NCBI GenBank assembly: GCA_011389535.1
Contig: JAABUE010000014.1
Location: 1-34,438 of the forward strand
DNA from: Anaerolineales bacterium
GTDB taxonomy: Bacteria > Chloroflexota > Anaerolineae > Anaerolineales > Villigracilaceae
DNA: 34,438 bases
Reading direction: 5' to 3'
The notes beneath the pieces are model-generated. The model worked only from the letters and a program-made list of their open reading frames with translations. It had not been told where the DNA came from and did no database searches. A program made the translations under genes and the position numbers. Shown here piece by piece: positions 23,801 to 31,185 of this stretch (position 1 is its first letter; every line of letters begins with the position of its first letter).

Positions 23801-24100
23801 CCAGGGAAGACCGGCGAAGGGCAATAGGGCTGATCCGAACTGAGCAGTGGGGATGCCCGGTGTTGGCAGCGCCGTACTTGATGAGATGTGAAACCCAACC
23901 AGCAAAACTGCGAACGGGGCCAGAACCAGCAACCCAAGGAATATCCCCCACTGGCGCCCCTTCCAGGATATATGGTAGCGCCGCCAGGTATAGAGGCTGT
24001 ATCCCGTCACGCCCAGCAACGAGGCCCACACCACCCAGCCGAACAGGGTCGGTGCGGTCAAGTAGGGCAAGGTTTGAAGAATAGGGCTCAGGAAGGACAT
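20810..24100 (-). CDS. multi-domain membrane sensor histidine kinase (orphan)
   Basis: A 1096-residue kinase. Order of parts: an N-terminal membrane block of about seven helices (10-240) with a LytS-like GPVGAALVGGLTGLLRG loop; a further helix (about 255-280); an extracytoplasmic dCache-like domain (280-520); a helix (about 525-550); HAMP (550-605, SRLG-type hinge then DRISQGQLDRPL and EDEVGQLGRAFEQM); GAF (610-760); PAS (770-880, ILNSSPDPVLVTDPRNRLLL); HisKA (STVSHDLRSPLTLMRGYA); HATPase_c (NLVENAIKYTS, DTGIGIAP, GTGLGLAIV). All catalytic boxes are intact. No regulator gene is adjacent. The ATG at 24100 lies 13 bases after a TATAAT box and has no ribosome site, so the leader is only a few bases. 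A terminator follows. Confidence 0.9.
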   Translation of the reverse strand: MSFLSPILQTLPYLTAPTLFGWVVWASLLGVTGYSLYTWRRYHISWKGRQWGIFLGLLVLAPFAVLLVGFHISSSTALPTPGIPTAQFGSALLPFAGLPWTLAAGLLGPVGAALVGGLTGLLRGLWDTHSLFTMLETALLGAIFSAAIRQRYRTALFRILRQPLFAVMLLIPLQIVLYVLGSYFAISGEATVRLDYALSNVGAVTLAFAGEMLVAGLVAQIISAAFPSAWGGQREVQASPAERSLEARFVFGTGVFILLLLVTLLIGDWIVAGNAARRMLRDRLSSTAQMASQSVPFFLETGQNLAEQIASSPRLLEAADPDLSALLGEQFQAVPYFDQALVLDATTRAVLGCYPVNACQSFTLFPEEDAGIAFALSDVPSQIYSIPPEEIGGVARVSFIVAVKDSAGQTQRVLLGRTNLGINPLTQPLIQSLSSMTEMDGTGILLDDNGMILYHPDAALIRTAYAGRQGDQPLFYDDTASDGTRQMVYYQPVAGRAWAIVLTIPAQQTQQLALEIALPLSVMLVILAVFALISLRLGLRVVTRSLQKLATEADRISQGQLDRPLQFEGEDEVGQLGRAFEQMRVSLQDRMEELNRLLVVSQGVASTLEMGEAFKPVLDAALVGGASAARVVFSPQLLPETPIELPSWFSAGESRDTYAHLDEQILNLAEKRDHLVWPNVARERNLELDPNAPHPASLMAVALRHKNRYYGVLWVGYDLPHAFSEGDVRYISTLAGQASLAAANTHLFLNVEISRRQLEAILNSSPDPVLVTDPRNRLLLANAAAEQALGTRLVKSEGQPTQRLIQQKPLLNLLNAAGEKQSVEVLLPDGRTYLATASSVVADGQRVGRVCILRDVTRFKELDALKSEFVSTVSHDLRSPLTLMRGYATMMDMVGELNEQQQSYVGKIITGVENMAHLVNDLLDLGRIELGVDLQLEPISILDVLEKVTGTLQIQASQKEIDLSLELPKDLPDHIDADPALFHQAIYNLVENAIKYTSEGGQVFVRVRTLENILVFEIQDTGIGIAPEDMARLFEKFYRGKAREARTRAGTGLGLAIVRSIAERHGGRVWVESEEGKGSTFYLQVPIERPKESKAA

Positions 24101-24113
24101 AATTACCAATTAA

Positions 24114-24119
24114 ATTATA
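24114..24119 (-). promoter_or_regulatory. -10 box of the large sensor kinase gene
   Basis: A perfect TATAAT (24119-24114) lies in the 59-base gap after the acyltransferase gene. No convincing -35 is seen at 16-18 bases. The expected start of transcription is about six bases before the ATG at 24100, giving an almost leaderless mRNA. Confidence 0.45.
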
Positions 24120-24159
24120 GCCCTAAAGCAAATCGTTAAGATTGCTAATGACTGACAAT

Positions 24160-24873
24160 TCAATAGTGACCACGGTAGGCCTGCGGCAACAAATTTGCCA
24201 GCGCCTCCATAATTTGATCTGTTCCTTCGCGCACCGTTTCCCGGCGATCTGCCTGCTGGCTGAGTCGAAAGGCTTTCCCGACCCTGAGCGTAACAGGCGC
24301 GCGTTGCAGCCTTTTCAGGTGACCGTAAACGTGCGCGTTTTCGGTACCGATCACCACCACCGGGACGATCGGCACATCGGCCTTGAAAGCCAGAAACGCT
24401 GCACCATGCTGCCCTTCTTCCAGGCCGCCGGTCAGGCTGAAACGTCCTTCCGGTGCGATCAGGATGAAGCGTCCCTCGGCAAAACCATCCAGTGCGGCTT
24501 TGATGGCGCGCCGGTCTGGACGGCCGCGATGCAGCCAGATCGTGCCATACCAATCCATCAGCTTGCCTAAAATCGGGAAGTCATATAGTTCGATTTTACC
24601 AAGCGCATCCAGCGAGGCGGGCAGGGTGCTGACCAACAGAGGGCCATCTGCATCGCCCAGGTGGTTGACAACCACCATTGCCGGACCTTTCTGTGGAAAG
24701 TTCTCCAGCCCTTCTACGGTTCTGTATGTTAAAAAGGTAATCAGCAGGGTACAAACTCCACGCCAAAATGCGCGGTAGCAGCGCCGCCCCCAGTGCAAGC
24801 GCGGCAAACGGGTTAACTCCGGCCGCCAGACCTCACTGACCGGTTTCGGCGGGGATAATTGCTGTTTCGGCAT
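24160..24873 (-). CDS. PlsC-type lysophospholipid acyltransferase (second copy)
   Basis: A 237-residue membrane-associated acyltransferase of the 1-acyl-glycerol-3-phosphate family. Seen: HX4D motif in VVNHLGDADGPLL, the GTIWLHRGRPDRRA block that binds the phosphate, the APEGRFS block III, and VPIVPVVVIG block IV. One hydrophobic segment (LLITFLTY region) precedes the active site. The ATG at 24873 overlaps the end of the first copy by 41 bases; a longer frame adds 43 residues that look like the other gene read out of frame. The GDAD in place of the common SxxD pattern may reflect a different acyl acceptor. It ends the cmk operon. Confidence 0.85.
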   Translation of the reverse strand: MPKQQLSPPKPVSEVWRPELTRLPRLHWGRRCYRAFWRGVCTLLITFLTYRTVEGLENFPQKGPAMVVVNHLGDADGPLLVSTLPASLDALGKIELYDFPILGKLMDWYGTIWLHRGRPDRRAIKAALDGFAEGRFILIAPEGRFSLTGGLEEGQHGAAFLAFKADVPIVPVVVIGTENAHVYGHLKRLQRAPVTLRVGKAFRLSQQADRRETVREGTDQIMEALANLLPQAYRGHY

Positions 24874-25579
24874 AGACACCCCTGTACTCCTCTGGCAGCA
24901 GGCCTGCCAGGTGCCGCATAACCAGGTCCGCGTTGCGTTGACGAGCCTCCCGCCGCGCTGCGCCTTTCTCGGTAATGGGCGGCAGACTGACCGGCGCGCC
25001 AATCCGGATTTCGAGTTGCGGTTTCTCGCCTCGTTTCGCGCGCTGCCAGAAATCTTCGGTCGTTCCTATCAGCCCAACTGGCATCACCGGTACAGCGGTC
25101 TCTTCGACGATATAGGCAATCCCCGGTAAGGCGCGCCTCATGGCCGGGACGTGGGAACGCCCGCCCTCCGGCGCAATTAATAAAGGATAACCGGCCTTGA
25201 TGATGGAAACGATTTTCTGTAATAAAGCCCGGTCGTACTCGCCACGGTGGACCGGCATGACTCCGTATAACTTCAATAACTGGCCCTGACCGGGCTTGTC
25301 GAAAACATCCGCTGCGCCGATGATTTCCAGCACTTCCGGCCAGAAGGCGGCGATCAGTGGCGGGTCGTAGATGGAAATGTGGTTCATCGCGACCATGTAG
25401 GGCTTCCCATACGGTATATTGTCCTTCCCGGTTATCTTGACACGCCCGAGGATGTGGAAGATCAGCCGGAAGACGGCTTTCAACACCGGGCGGGACAGGC
25501 GGAAACGAAAGGGGACGCGATATGCTTCAGGCATGAGAGATTGTTGAGCGATATATATGTCGCCAATCAATGGATTCAC
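24833..25579 (-). CDS. PlsC-type lysophospholipid acyltransferase (first copy)
   Basis: A 248-residue acyltransferase. Seen: AMNHISIYDPPLI (HX4D), YGVMPVHRGEYDRALL (block II), IAPEGGRSHVP (block III) and VPVMPVGLIG (block IV). It probably converts lysophosphatidate to phosphatidate in phospholipid synthesis, with the neighbouring copy perhaps handling another acceptor. The GTG at 25579 overlaps the cmk stop as GTGA, a coupled start; an ATG 15 codons later is an alternative. The arrangement cmk-plsC is common in bacteria. Confidence 0.87.
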   Translation of the reverse strand: MNPLIGDIYIAQQSLMPEAYRVPFRFRLSRPVLKAVFRLIFHILGRVKITGKDNIPYGKPYMVAMNHISIYDPPLIAAFWPEVLEIIGAADVFDKPGQGQLLKLYGVMPVHRGEYDRALLQKIVSIIKAGYPLLIAPEGGRSHVPAMRRALPGIAYIVEETAVPVMPVGLIGTTEDFWQRAKRGEKPQLEIRIGAPVSLPPITEKGAARREARQRNADLVMRHLAGLLPEEYRGVYAETAIIPAETGQ

Positions 25580-26301
25580 GACATAAATCCCAGATAGGGA
25601 CGATGTGTCGTCTTACATAAGACAAGGATCTGCTGGAAGACTTCTTCGGCGTTGAGCTTATCGGAATCGACCACAATGGCATCCTCGGCTACTTTGAGGG
25701 GAGCAACATCCCGGGTCGAATCGATGCGGTCGCGTTCGATGACCTTGGCGAGGATCTCGTCGTAGTCCGCAATCTCGCCACGGGCGATGATCTCGTCATA
25801 ACGTCTGCGGGCGCGCTCTTCGGGGGTTGCGTCCAGGTAGATTTTCAGGTCAGCGTCAGGCAATACAACAGTACCGATATCTCGTCCAACCATGACTACA
25901 TTCCCGCGCTGGCCAATCCGGCGCTGTTGGGCCGAGAGCGCGCGTCGCACGCCGGGATAGGCGGAGATCGCTGATACGTTGGCGTCCACTTCGGGGCGGC
26001 GTGTTTCCCAGGTAATATCCACGCCTTCGACGATCACATCACAGGAGCGGCCATCCGGCTGCGAGGCAGGCTGCACTTCGATCGGAACGGACTCGGCTAA
26101 TGTCGTAACAGCGGCTTCGTTGCCCAGGTCCAACCTGCGTTGGAGCGCCAGCCAGGTGACAGCCCGGTACATGAGGCCGGTGTCGAAAAATAGATAGCCT
26201 AGTTTATCGGCCAGGCGTTTGCCAATGGTAGATTTGCCCGAAGCAGCGGGGCCGTCGATGGCGATGATGGAAGGGGGATGGATTTCGGACACGAATTTCA
26301 C
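25576..26301 (-). CDS. cmk: cytidylate kinase
   Basis: A 241-residue (d)CMP kinase that makes CDP and dCDP for nucleic acid and phospholipid synthesis. Seen: Walker A IDGPAASGKSTIGKRLA (about 15-31), the FDTGLMYRAVTW substrate segment, the VGRDIGTVVLPDADLKIYL block and the RARRRYDE lid with D-STRDVAPLK. Length is typical. The start is GTG at 26301 or a second GTG three codons later; neither has a clear ribosome site. It lies 25 bases after the glycosyltransferase-like gene and overlaps the acyltransferase by four bases. Confidence 0.95.
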   Translation of the reverse strand: MKFVSEIHPPSIIAIDGPAASGKSTIGKRLADKLGYLFFDTGLMYRAVTWLALQRRLDLGNEAAVTTLAESVPIEVQPASQPDGRSCDVIVEGVDITWETRRPEVDANVSAISAYPGVRRALSAQQRRIGQRGNVVMVGRDIGTVVLPDADLKIYLDATPEERARRRYDEIIARGEIADYDEILAKVIERDRIDSTRDVAPLKVAEDAIVVDSDKLNAEEVFQQILVLCKTTHRPYLGFMS

Positions 26302-26326
26302 TGTTTCGAATAAGATTTTGTAGCGA

Positions 26327-28108
26327 TTACGGCAGACTTTGGCTCGTATCGATAAAAAGATCGTTTCTTACCCAGACGACCACTATTTCGGCATCATAAG
26401 GCAGATCGCGGAACACGGACCATTTAATCCACTCGTATATTCCTGCGATATCCCAGAAGGGTTCCCGCCGCCAGGAGAAATCCTGACCACGATAGGCAAT
26501 CGGCAGGTTGATGGCATCAGATTGCGAAGAGACGACAATCGCCGGAGCCTCCTGCAAATCAAGCGCAGAGGCTTTACGCAGATTACGACCGCGCAGCAGC
26601 CATTCCAGGGCGGGCGAGTCGATATCTAGCAGAGTGACATCCTGGGAGGTGGCATCGCCAGTGCTCCACTCCGATTGTTCGTTCACGGTTTTAAGCAATA
26701 AATCAGCCTGGGCAGGCCGCTTATCCGGCCACCATAATTCCCAACCTTCGGGCGTGCGCAGGCCGGTCGCTCCCCAGGCCATCCCCAGCGAATAAATCCC
26801 CAGCGCAACCATCAGGCCCCACACCGACCCGAGGCGAGCCGTCCGGGCCGACCAGCCCAATCCGACCATGAGTACGCTGACGACCAGCAAGAGCAAAACA
26901 CTTACAAGCAAGATGTACCGGGTAGGCGGAAGCTGATCGAAGAGCACGGTCCCGCCGACCTGAATGGCGTTCGCGGTGACATTCGCGGGGTTGAGCGGGT
27001 CGAGCGCGATGCCGGCGTAATCCAACCAGGCGAAGGATAAAAGAATAAAAACCAGGGCGGCCATCCCCATCACTTCGCGACGCTCTTCGAGGAAGATCCG
27101 GGTATGGTTTGAGAGTTCCAGCGCCGCCAGCGCCCACAACGGTATCAGTATCCAGGCCACGTCACCCACCTGGCGGGCCGGATAGAAGCTGGCCACCAGC
27201 AAGGCTGCCAGCAGCCACAGGCTAAGGCGGATGTGCCGTTTACGTCGCTGCAACCAGCCCCGCACCACAGCAACCAGCCCGAACAGCAGGGCCAACGGCT
27301 GGTAAGCCAGCAACGCAAACAACAAGCGGCCTGCCGGCACCCCTGAAGGCTGCGCCCAGCCGCTCAAATAGACCGGCAATGCATTCAACCAGGCGCTCAA
27401 TCCGCTTGGGGATAACAGGAACATGGTCCCGCCAAGCAGGATGGTCGCGCCCCCAAACGTTAGCGCGGTTTTCAGGTTTTCGCGGCGGACGCGGTCCATG
27501 CCTTGACCTGCTTCCACTGTATCGACCGGCTCCTCGCTCTGAGTATGAGCAGGCGGCTTTTCCATGGTGCGGCGCAGGACCCATGCCAGTCCCAACCCAA
27601 GCATTCCCGCCCAGACGGCCGGCCCGGAAAGCAGGGCCAACCCGCCAAAGATACCCGCCGCCCGCGGACGTTTTGCCCACCAGAATGCCCAGGCCAGCAG
27701 GGTAAAGGTCAGGGCCGGGATCAGGCTGCCCGCCTGGCGCGAAAGCGACACCAGGCCGGGGTCAAGCGCCAGGAAGAAGGCCAGCAGCAGGGCGGGGAGC
27801 GACCGGAGGCGCATGCGGAACAGGTACGGGACCAGGATCAGCGCGCTACCCATCAGCGCCGGGATAAAGCGCGCCAGGAAGTTCGAGGCCCCAAACAGAA
27901 AAAATAACAGGCTGGTCGGAAGGATGTAAACGGGTTGCGGGCCCAGCAAGGGCTGCATTCCCTGAGCTACGTTGAGGGCCTGCAGGGCCCATTCGGCTTC
28001 GGTATCGCTCAATGGCAGCGCGCTGAGCTGGATGAAACGCAGGGCAGCAGCCAAAATAAAAGCGATCAGATACAGAACGCTTTCATACTTTATAGGTCGG
28101 AATCGCAT
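26327..28108 (-). CDS. GT39/ArnT-like membrane glycosyltransferase
   Basis: A 593-residue integral membrane protein with about 12-13 hydrophobic helices and a soluble C-terminal part (about 480-593). The first outer loop holds LPLSDTEAEWALQAL, the D-x-E type acidic pair found in polyprenol-phosphate sugar transferases (PMT, ArnT, GT39/GT83), followed by LLGPQPVYILPT. Such enzymes move a sugar from a lipid carrier to a protein or lipid on the outer face. The HGP tripeptide of the TIGR03663 partner family of DUF2298 proteins is not present in exact form. It lies 123 bases after a DUF2298 gene. The ATG is six bases after a TGC-TAAAAT box and has no ribosome site. Substrate unknown. Confidence 0.72.
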   Translation of the reverse strand: MRFRPIKYESVLYLIAFILAAALRFIQLSALPLSDTEAEWALQALNVAQGMQPLLGPQPVYILPTSLLFFLFGASNFLARFIPALMGSALILVPYLFRMRLRSLPALLLAFFLALDPGLVSLSRQAGSLIPALTFTLLAWAFWWAKRPRAAGIFGGLALLSGPAVWAGMLGLGLAWVLRRTMEKPPAHTQSEEPVDTVEAGQGMDRVRRENLKTALTFGGATILLGGTMFLLSPSGLSAWLNALPVYLSGWAQPSGVPAGRLLFALLAYQPLALLFGLVAVVRGWLQRRKRHIRLSLWLLAALLVASFYPARQVGDVAWILIPLWALAALELSNHTRIFLEERREVMGMAALVFILLSFAWLDYAGIALDPLNPANVTANAIQVGGTVLFDQLPPTRYILLVSVLLLLVVSVLMVGLGWSARTARLGSVWGLMVALGIYSLGMAWGATGLRTPEGWELWWPDKRPAQADLLLKTVNEQSEWSTGDATSQDVTLLDIDSPALEWLLRGRNLRKASALDLQEAPAIVVSSQSDAINLPIAYRGQDFSWRREPFWDIAGIYEWIKWSVFRDLPYDAEIVVVWVRNDLFIDTSQSLP

Positions 28109-28114
28109 GGGCCA

Positions 28115-28123
28115 ATTTTAGCA
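28115..28123 (-). promoter_or_regulatory. extended -10 box, possibly giving a leaderless mRNA
   Basis: TGC-TAAAAT (28123-28115) is an extended -10 that ends six bases (TGGCCC) before the ATG at 28108. The spacing equals that at the pfkB-like gene, which points to transcription starting at the start codon. No -35 is seen at 16-18 bases. Confidence 0.45.
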
Positions 28124-28198
28124 CGAGAAGCGGGGTTGATTAGGGCAATGCGGAGTCCAGCAACTTATTATCCCTGTAGGGGGCCTGTAGTTGGGCCT

Positions 28199-28216
28199 AA
28201 AAGTCGGGAGACTTTT
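28199..28216. repeat. REP-like palindrome after the DUF2298 gene
   Basis: AAAAGTC (28199-28205) and GACTTTT (28210-28216) pair perfectly over a GGGA loop. On the minus strand it lies 16 bases after the DUF2298 stop and ends in GACTTTTAGG, so it could act as a weak terminator; the rich symmetry also fits a dispersed repeat. Confidence 0.5.
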
Positions 28217-28231
28217 GACTCCTAAAAAATT

Positions 28232-30805
28232 CTAAGGCGCCTCGTAAACCGCAACATTCCCCTGCTGGAAGGCCAGCCTCATACGGCTCATGAATTTTTC
28301 TTCCTGCAGCGGCGCTCCTCGCTCCAGGTTGCCGACGAAAACGTAGCGGACGTTGTAACGTTCAAGGATCGCCTTGGCAGTCTGCCAGTCTCCTGTGGCA
28401 TACAGTGTTTCTATGTCGCCCTGGCGCGATCCCTGTTCATCATACCCGCCACGCCACTGTGACTCGTGCCCGGGCCAGCCCAGCACGGTCGGCAATCCCG
28501 TCAGCGTCGATACGCGCCCGTAAGCGCTGTAACTGCCACCGATCGCTTCGGCCACCACGCCATCCGGCGCAAACTGTAACCAGCGTATGGCGGCGGCCTC
28601 GTCCGGGTTCTGCCGCTGGAACATGTCGAAATAATCCAATGCCCACAGCGAGTCAAGTTCCTGGCGGGCAACCAGTTGAGCGCTTTCATCATCGCCCGCC
28701 TGGAGCGTATTGATGAGAATGAGGGCCCCGTCCAGCCGGAAGTTCCCGGTCCGGTCAAGTATGCTCAAGACGGGATAGGTCAGGCCCACCAGAAGCAACA
28801 GGACCAGGCCAGCCCGGAAAGCAATGTTCCAGCCAGCGCGTAACTTTTGAGACAGGACGACGATCCCGTAAGAAGCCGCCAGGCTCCACACCATCCAGGC
28901 CTGGTAGTAGAACTTGAACACGGTGTTGATGCGTGAGCCAAACTGGTCACGTAGATAGAGAAATTCCGGCCCAATCAAGAGTAGCGTTCCAAGTAAGATG
29001 AGCAAAAGCACAAAGTTCGTGGAACTCTCAAGCGGCGCCTGGTCGACCGGTGAATCTTCTTCTGCAGTCTCCAATCTTCGCTCTCTGCTCAGGAGGAACG
29101 CGAGGGCAGGGATCAGCACTGCCAGCAAGGTTAGCAGGCCTCCGATGTGCGAGAGCCGTTTCAAGCCAGCCTGGGCAAATAACATGTTCATATCCGCCAC
29201 GCCCTGCATTTGCAGAAATAGATCCCCTACATCGGGTGCGGCCAGCCTGATTCCCAGGCCGACTACCCATGAGATAGCCCACAGGAGCATTACCAGACCC
29301 AGCGAAAGCCAAATTGCCAGCCGCCACCTGCCAATCAGTTTTTCAGCCCGCCAAAGGTAGATCAAATAAGCATATAGCGGCAGCAGCAAGGTGACCAGCA
29401 TTACCCACAAATGCGCTCCGCGGGTCGGGTAGACGAGGTTGGGCAGGACGCCGCCCAACTGCGACGAAAAACCGATATAGAACGGCAGGTACAGGAAGAA
29501 AGATAGAATCCCAAGCGGGATTCCCAGGGCCAGGACATCCTCGGCTCTCTCCCAGCCCCAACCTGATTCCCTGACTCGTGATAGCCCATAGGCACCGGCG
29601 ATCAGCACCGCTGCGATCAAGATATCCCAGGTGTTGAGGAAAGCCAGCCCGCCCAGCAGCAATCCCAGGAAAGCGAACCCGGTTAAATTGACGTGCAAAC
29701 GGAATCCAAACAGGTTCAACTCTCCGCGCCAGCCGCCCAGGAACAGGTTGAGCGCCGCTCCGACTGCCAGTAAGCTAAAGGGGATTGCCAGCACGTGCGG
29801 GTGCAGGTCCGCGTGCAGAAAAGAGAAAAACGGGAATTCATCGATGATTTCTTTGAAGCCGCCGCCCAGGTCGTAATCCGAAATGACTCGCGAGGCGCGC
29901 CACCACCACAAGTACCGGTCGGGGATCCAGCCAGGTGTCGGGGCAGGCGGCTGGATCAAATCCTTGATATCCAGCCATGTCCAGAAAGCCGAGGTGTTCG
30001 CTGACCAGAATAATCCCAGCCGGTGCAGGACTTCAAGAAAACCTTCGGCGTTGGAGACGATCAGCAGGAACAGGGGAGTGAGGAAAGCGGCGCGCGTACC
30101 ATATACAGCGGATTGATGCACATTTTCCGTCTCTTTTGCTGCTTGCTGGCGGGAGGAAAGCAGGTTGTATAGGATGCCATACGAGCCAATTGCCCCCAGC
30201 GCAAAGATCAGTGCTGTCATCAGGTTATGCGCAGCGCTGCCGGGCACGCCGGTCAGCTTGGCGAGCATGGCGGTCATGACGTAGCCGAAGTAGTAGTACG
30301 AGATGGCATAGCCGGAAAGCCAGGCGTCGCGCGGAGGAAATGCCGGTGAGCGCAGAATGGCGTTGATGAACATCAATTCCATCGGCTTCTCGGCGCTGGT
30401 CAGTTCGGGGTTGCTGGCGCGCACAAATGCCAGGAAGGCAAAGGCAACCAGGAACAAGCCCTCCACGGACAAAACCAGTCTGCGATTGTGCCTGACCCAG
30501 CCCACCAAAATGGGCAGGTTGCCAAACGGACTGACTTCGTCTCCATGCCTGCGCGCGATGGAGCGTAACGCCCAGATGCTTAATCCTGCCAGGATCAGCA
30601 AACCCAGCAGCAGGCCGCCGACGTCATTCTGCGATAGCCTCAGCGAGGTCAGCAGCCAGAAGAGATAGCCCCAGACCAGCAGCCCGGCGGCCCTCGAAAG
30701 GCTGTAGCCACGGTCGGCTAACGCAGGAAATAGCCGGTAGACCAGCGGGAAGGTCAGCCAGCCGAGCAGGGTAACGGTCAGGTACCAGGAGAAGAACCAG
30801 CCCAT
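28232..30805 (-). CDS. DUF2298 (Chlor_Arch_YYY) membrane protein
   Basis: An 857-residue polytopic protein with some 16-18 hydrophobic helices. The tyrosine motif of the family is seen in YAISYYYFGYVM (about residue 170), with FPFFSFLHADLHPHVLAIPF further on, a conserved histidine-rich stretch. The C-terminal 160 residues are soluble and include VLGWPGHESQWRG and YNVRYVFVGNLERG. The family was defined in Chloroflexota and archaea and is thought to act on envelope glycans next to mannosyltransferase-like genes; the reaction is unknown. Its ATG lies five bases after the DUF952 stop without a ribosome site, so it depends on re-initiation. The loop RERRLETAEEDSPVDQ is coded by a degenerate purine-rich repeat. 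Confidence 0.88.
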   Translation of the reverse strand: MGWFFSWYLTVTLLGWLTFPLVYRLFPALADRGYSLSRAAGLLVWGYLFWLLTSLRLSQNDVGGLLLGLLILAGLSIWALRSIARRHGDEVSPFGNLPILVGWVRHNRRLVLSVEGLFLVAFAFLAFVRASNPELTSAEKPMELMFINAILRSPAFPPRDAWLSGYAISYYYFGYVMTAMLAKLTGVPGSAAHNLMTALIFALGAIGSYGILYNLLSSRQQAAKETENVHQSAVYGTRAAFLTPLFLLIVSNAEGFLEVLHRLGLFWSANTSAFWTWLDIKDLIQPPAPTPGWIPDRYLWWWRASRVISDYDLGGGFKEIIDEFPFFSFLHADLHPHVLAIPFSLLAVGAALNLFLGGWRGELNLFGFRLHVNLTGFAFLGLLLGGLAFLNTWDILIAAVLIAGAYGLSRVRESGWGWERAEDVLALGIPLGILSFFLYLPFYIGFSSQLGGVLPNLVYPTRGAHLWVMLVTLLLPLYAYLIYLWRAEKLIGRWRLAIWLSLGLVMLLWAISWVVGLGIRLAAPDVGDLFLQMQGVADMNMLFAQAGLKRLSHIGGLLTLLAVLIPALAFLLSRERRLETAEEDSPVDQAPLESSTNFVLLLILLGTLLLIGPEFLYLRDQFGSRINTVFKFYYQAWMVWSLAASYGIVVLSQKLRAGWNIAFRAGLVLLLLVGLTYPVLSILDRTGNFRLDGALILINTLQAGDDESAQLVARQELDSLWALDYFDMFQRQNPDEAAAIRWLQFAPDGVVAEAIGGSYSAYGRVSTLTGLPTVLGWPGHESQWRGGYDEQGSRQGDIETLYATGDWQTAKAILERYNVRYVFVGNLERGAPLQEEKFMSRMRLAFQQGNVAVYEAP

Positions 30806-30810
30806 AGGGA

Positions 30811-31185
30811 TCAGGGTATCATTTCTGGTAAGTTGAAATTCCCGCTTGCATCCGGTTCGAATGCGATCACTCGGACAACCGCATCCAGGTTGATGAGACC
30901 GTAAATATGTGGGAACAGCTCATCGCTAACGGCGGCAGCACGCTCCCCGTTGGGATGTGCAGGCGGCTCCCATTTCAACTCAGATTCCAACTTTGATGGA
31001 TCGATCAAGAGCAGTACCAGTCCACACTGCCCGCGATAGAAACGGTTCGCCACGTCCACTACCTGGGCCAGTTTCGAGCAGTGGATGAAGCCCTCCGTGG
31101 ACAGGCTGTCCGCGCGGTAGGCGCCTATCTCAACGGCAGCAAGCCAGTCGTTGTTCGAAGCGAGGTGGAGGATCGGTTCGCTCAT
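30811..31185 (-). CDS. DUF952 family protein
   Basis: A 124-residue soluble protein. The DUF952 pattern is clear: ILHLASNNDW, Y-x-ADSLSTEGFIHCS, VVDVANRFYRG, LVLLLIDPSKL, and a FPHIYGLINLDAVV ending with conserved H and Y. The biochemical role of the family is not known; I recall that it has been placed near ADP-ribosyltransferase-like folds but cannot check this. The ATG overlaps the stop of the giant DUF2298 gene as ATGA and the stop lies five bases before the next DUF2298 gene, so the protein is made with both membrane proteins. Its presence in an envelope operon is unexpected. Confidence 0.88.
   Translation of the reverse strand: MSEPILHLASNNDWLAAVEIGAYRADSLSTEGFIHCSKLAQVVDVANRFYRGQCGLVLLLIDPSKLESELKWEPPAHPNGERAAAVSDELFPHIYGLINLDAVVRVIAFEPDASGNFNLPEMIP

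Noticed and set aside
23088-24029. 313-residue minus-strand frame inside the large kinase gene
   Set aside because: It overlaps the kinase in another frame and has the R, P and G-rich composition of an out-of-frame reading.
24874-25002. Upstream extension of the second acyltransferase
   Set aside because: The extra 43 residues are read out of frame across the first acyltransferase gene; the ATG at 24873 gives a normal-length PlsC protein.
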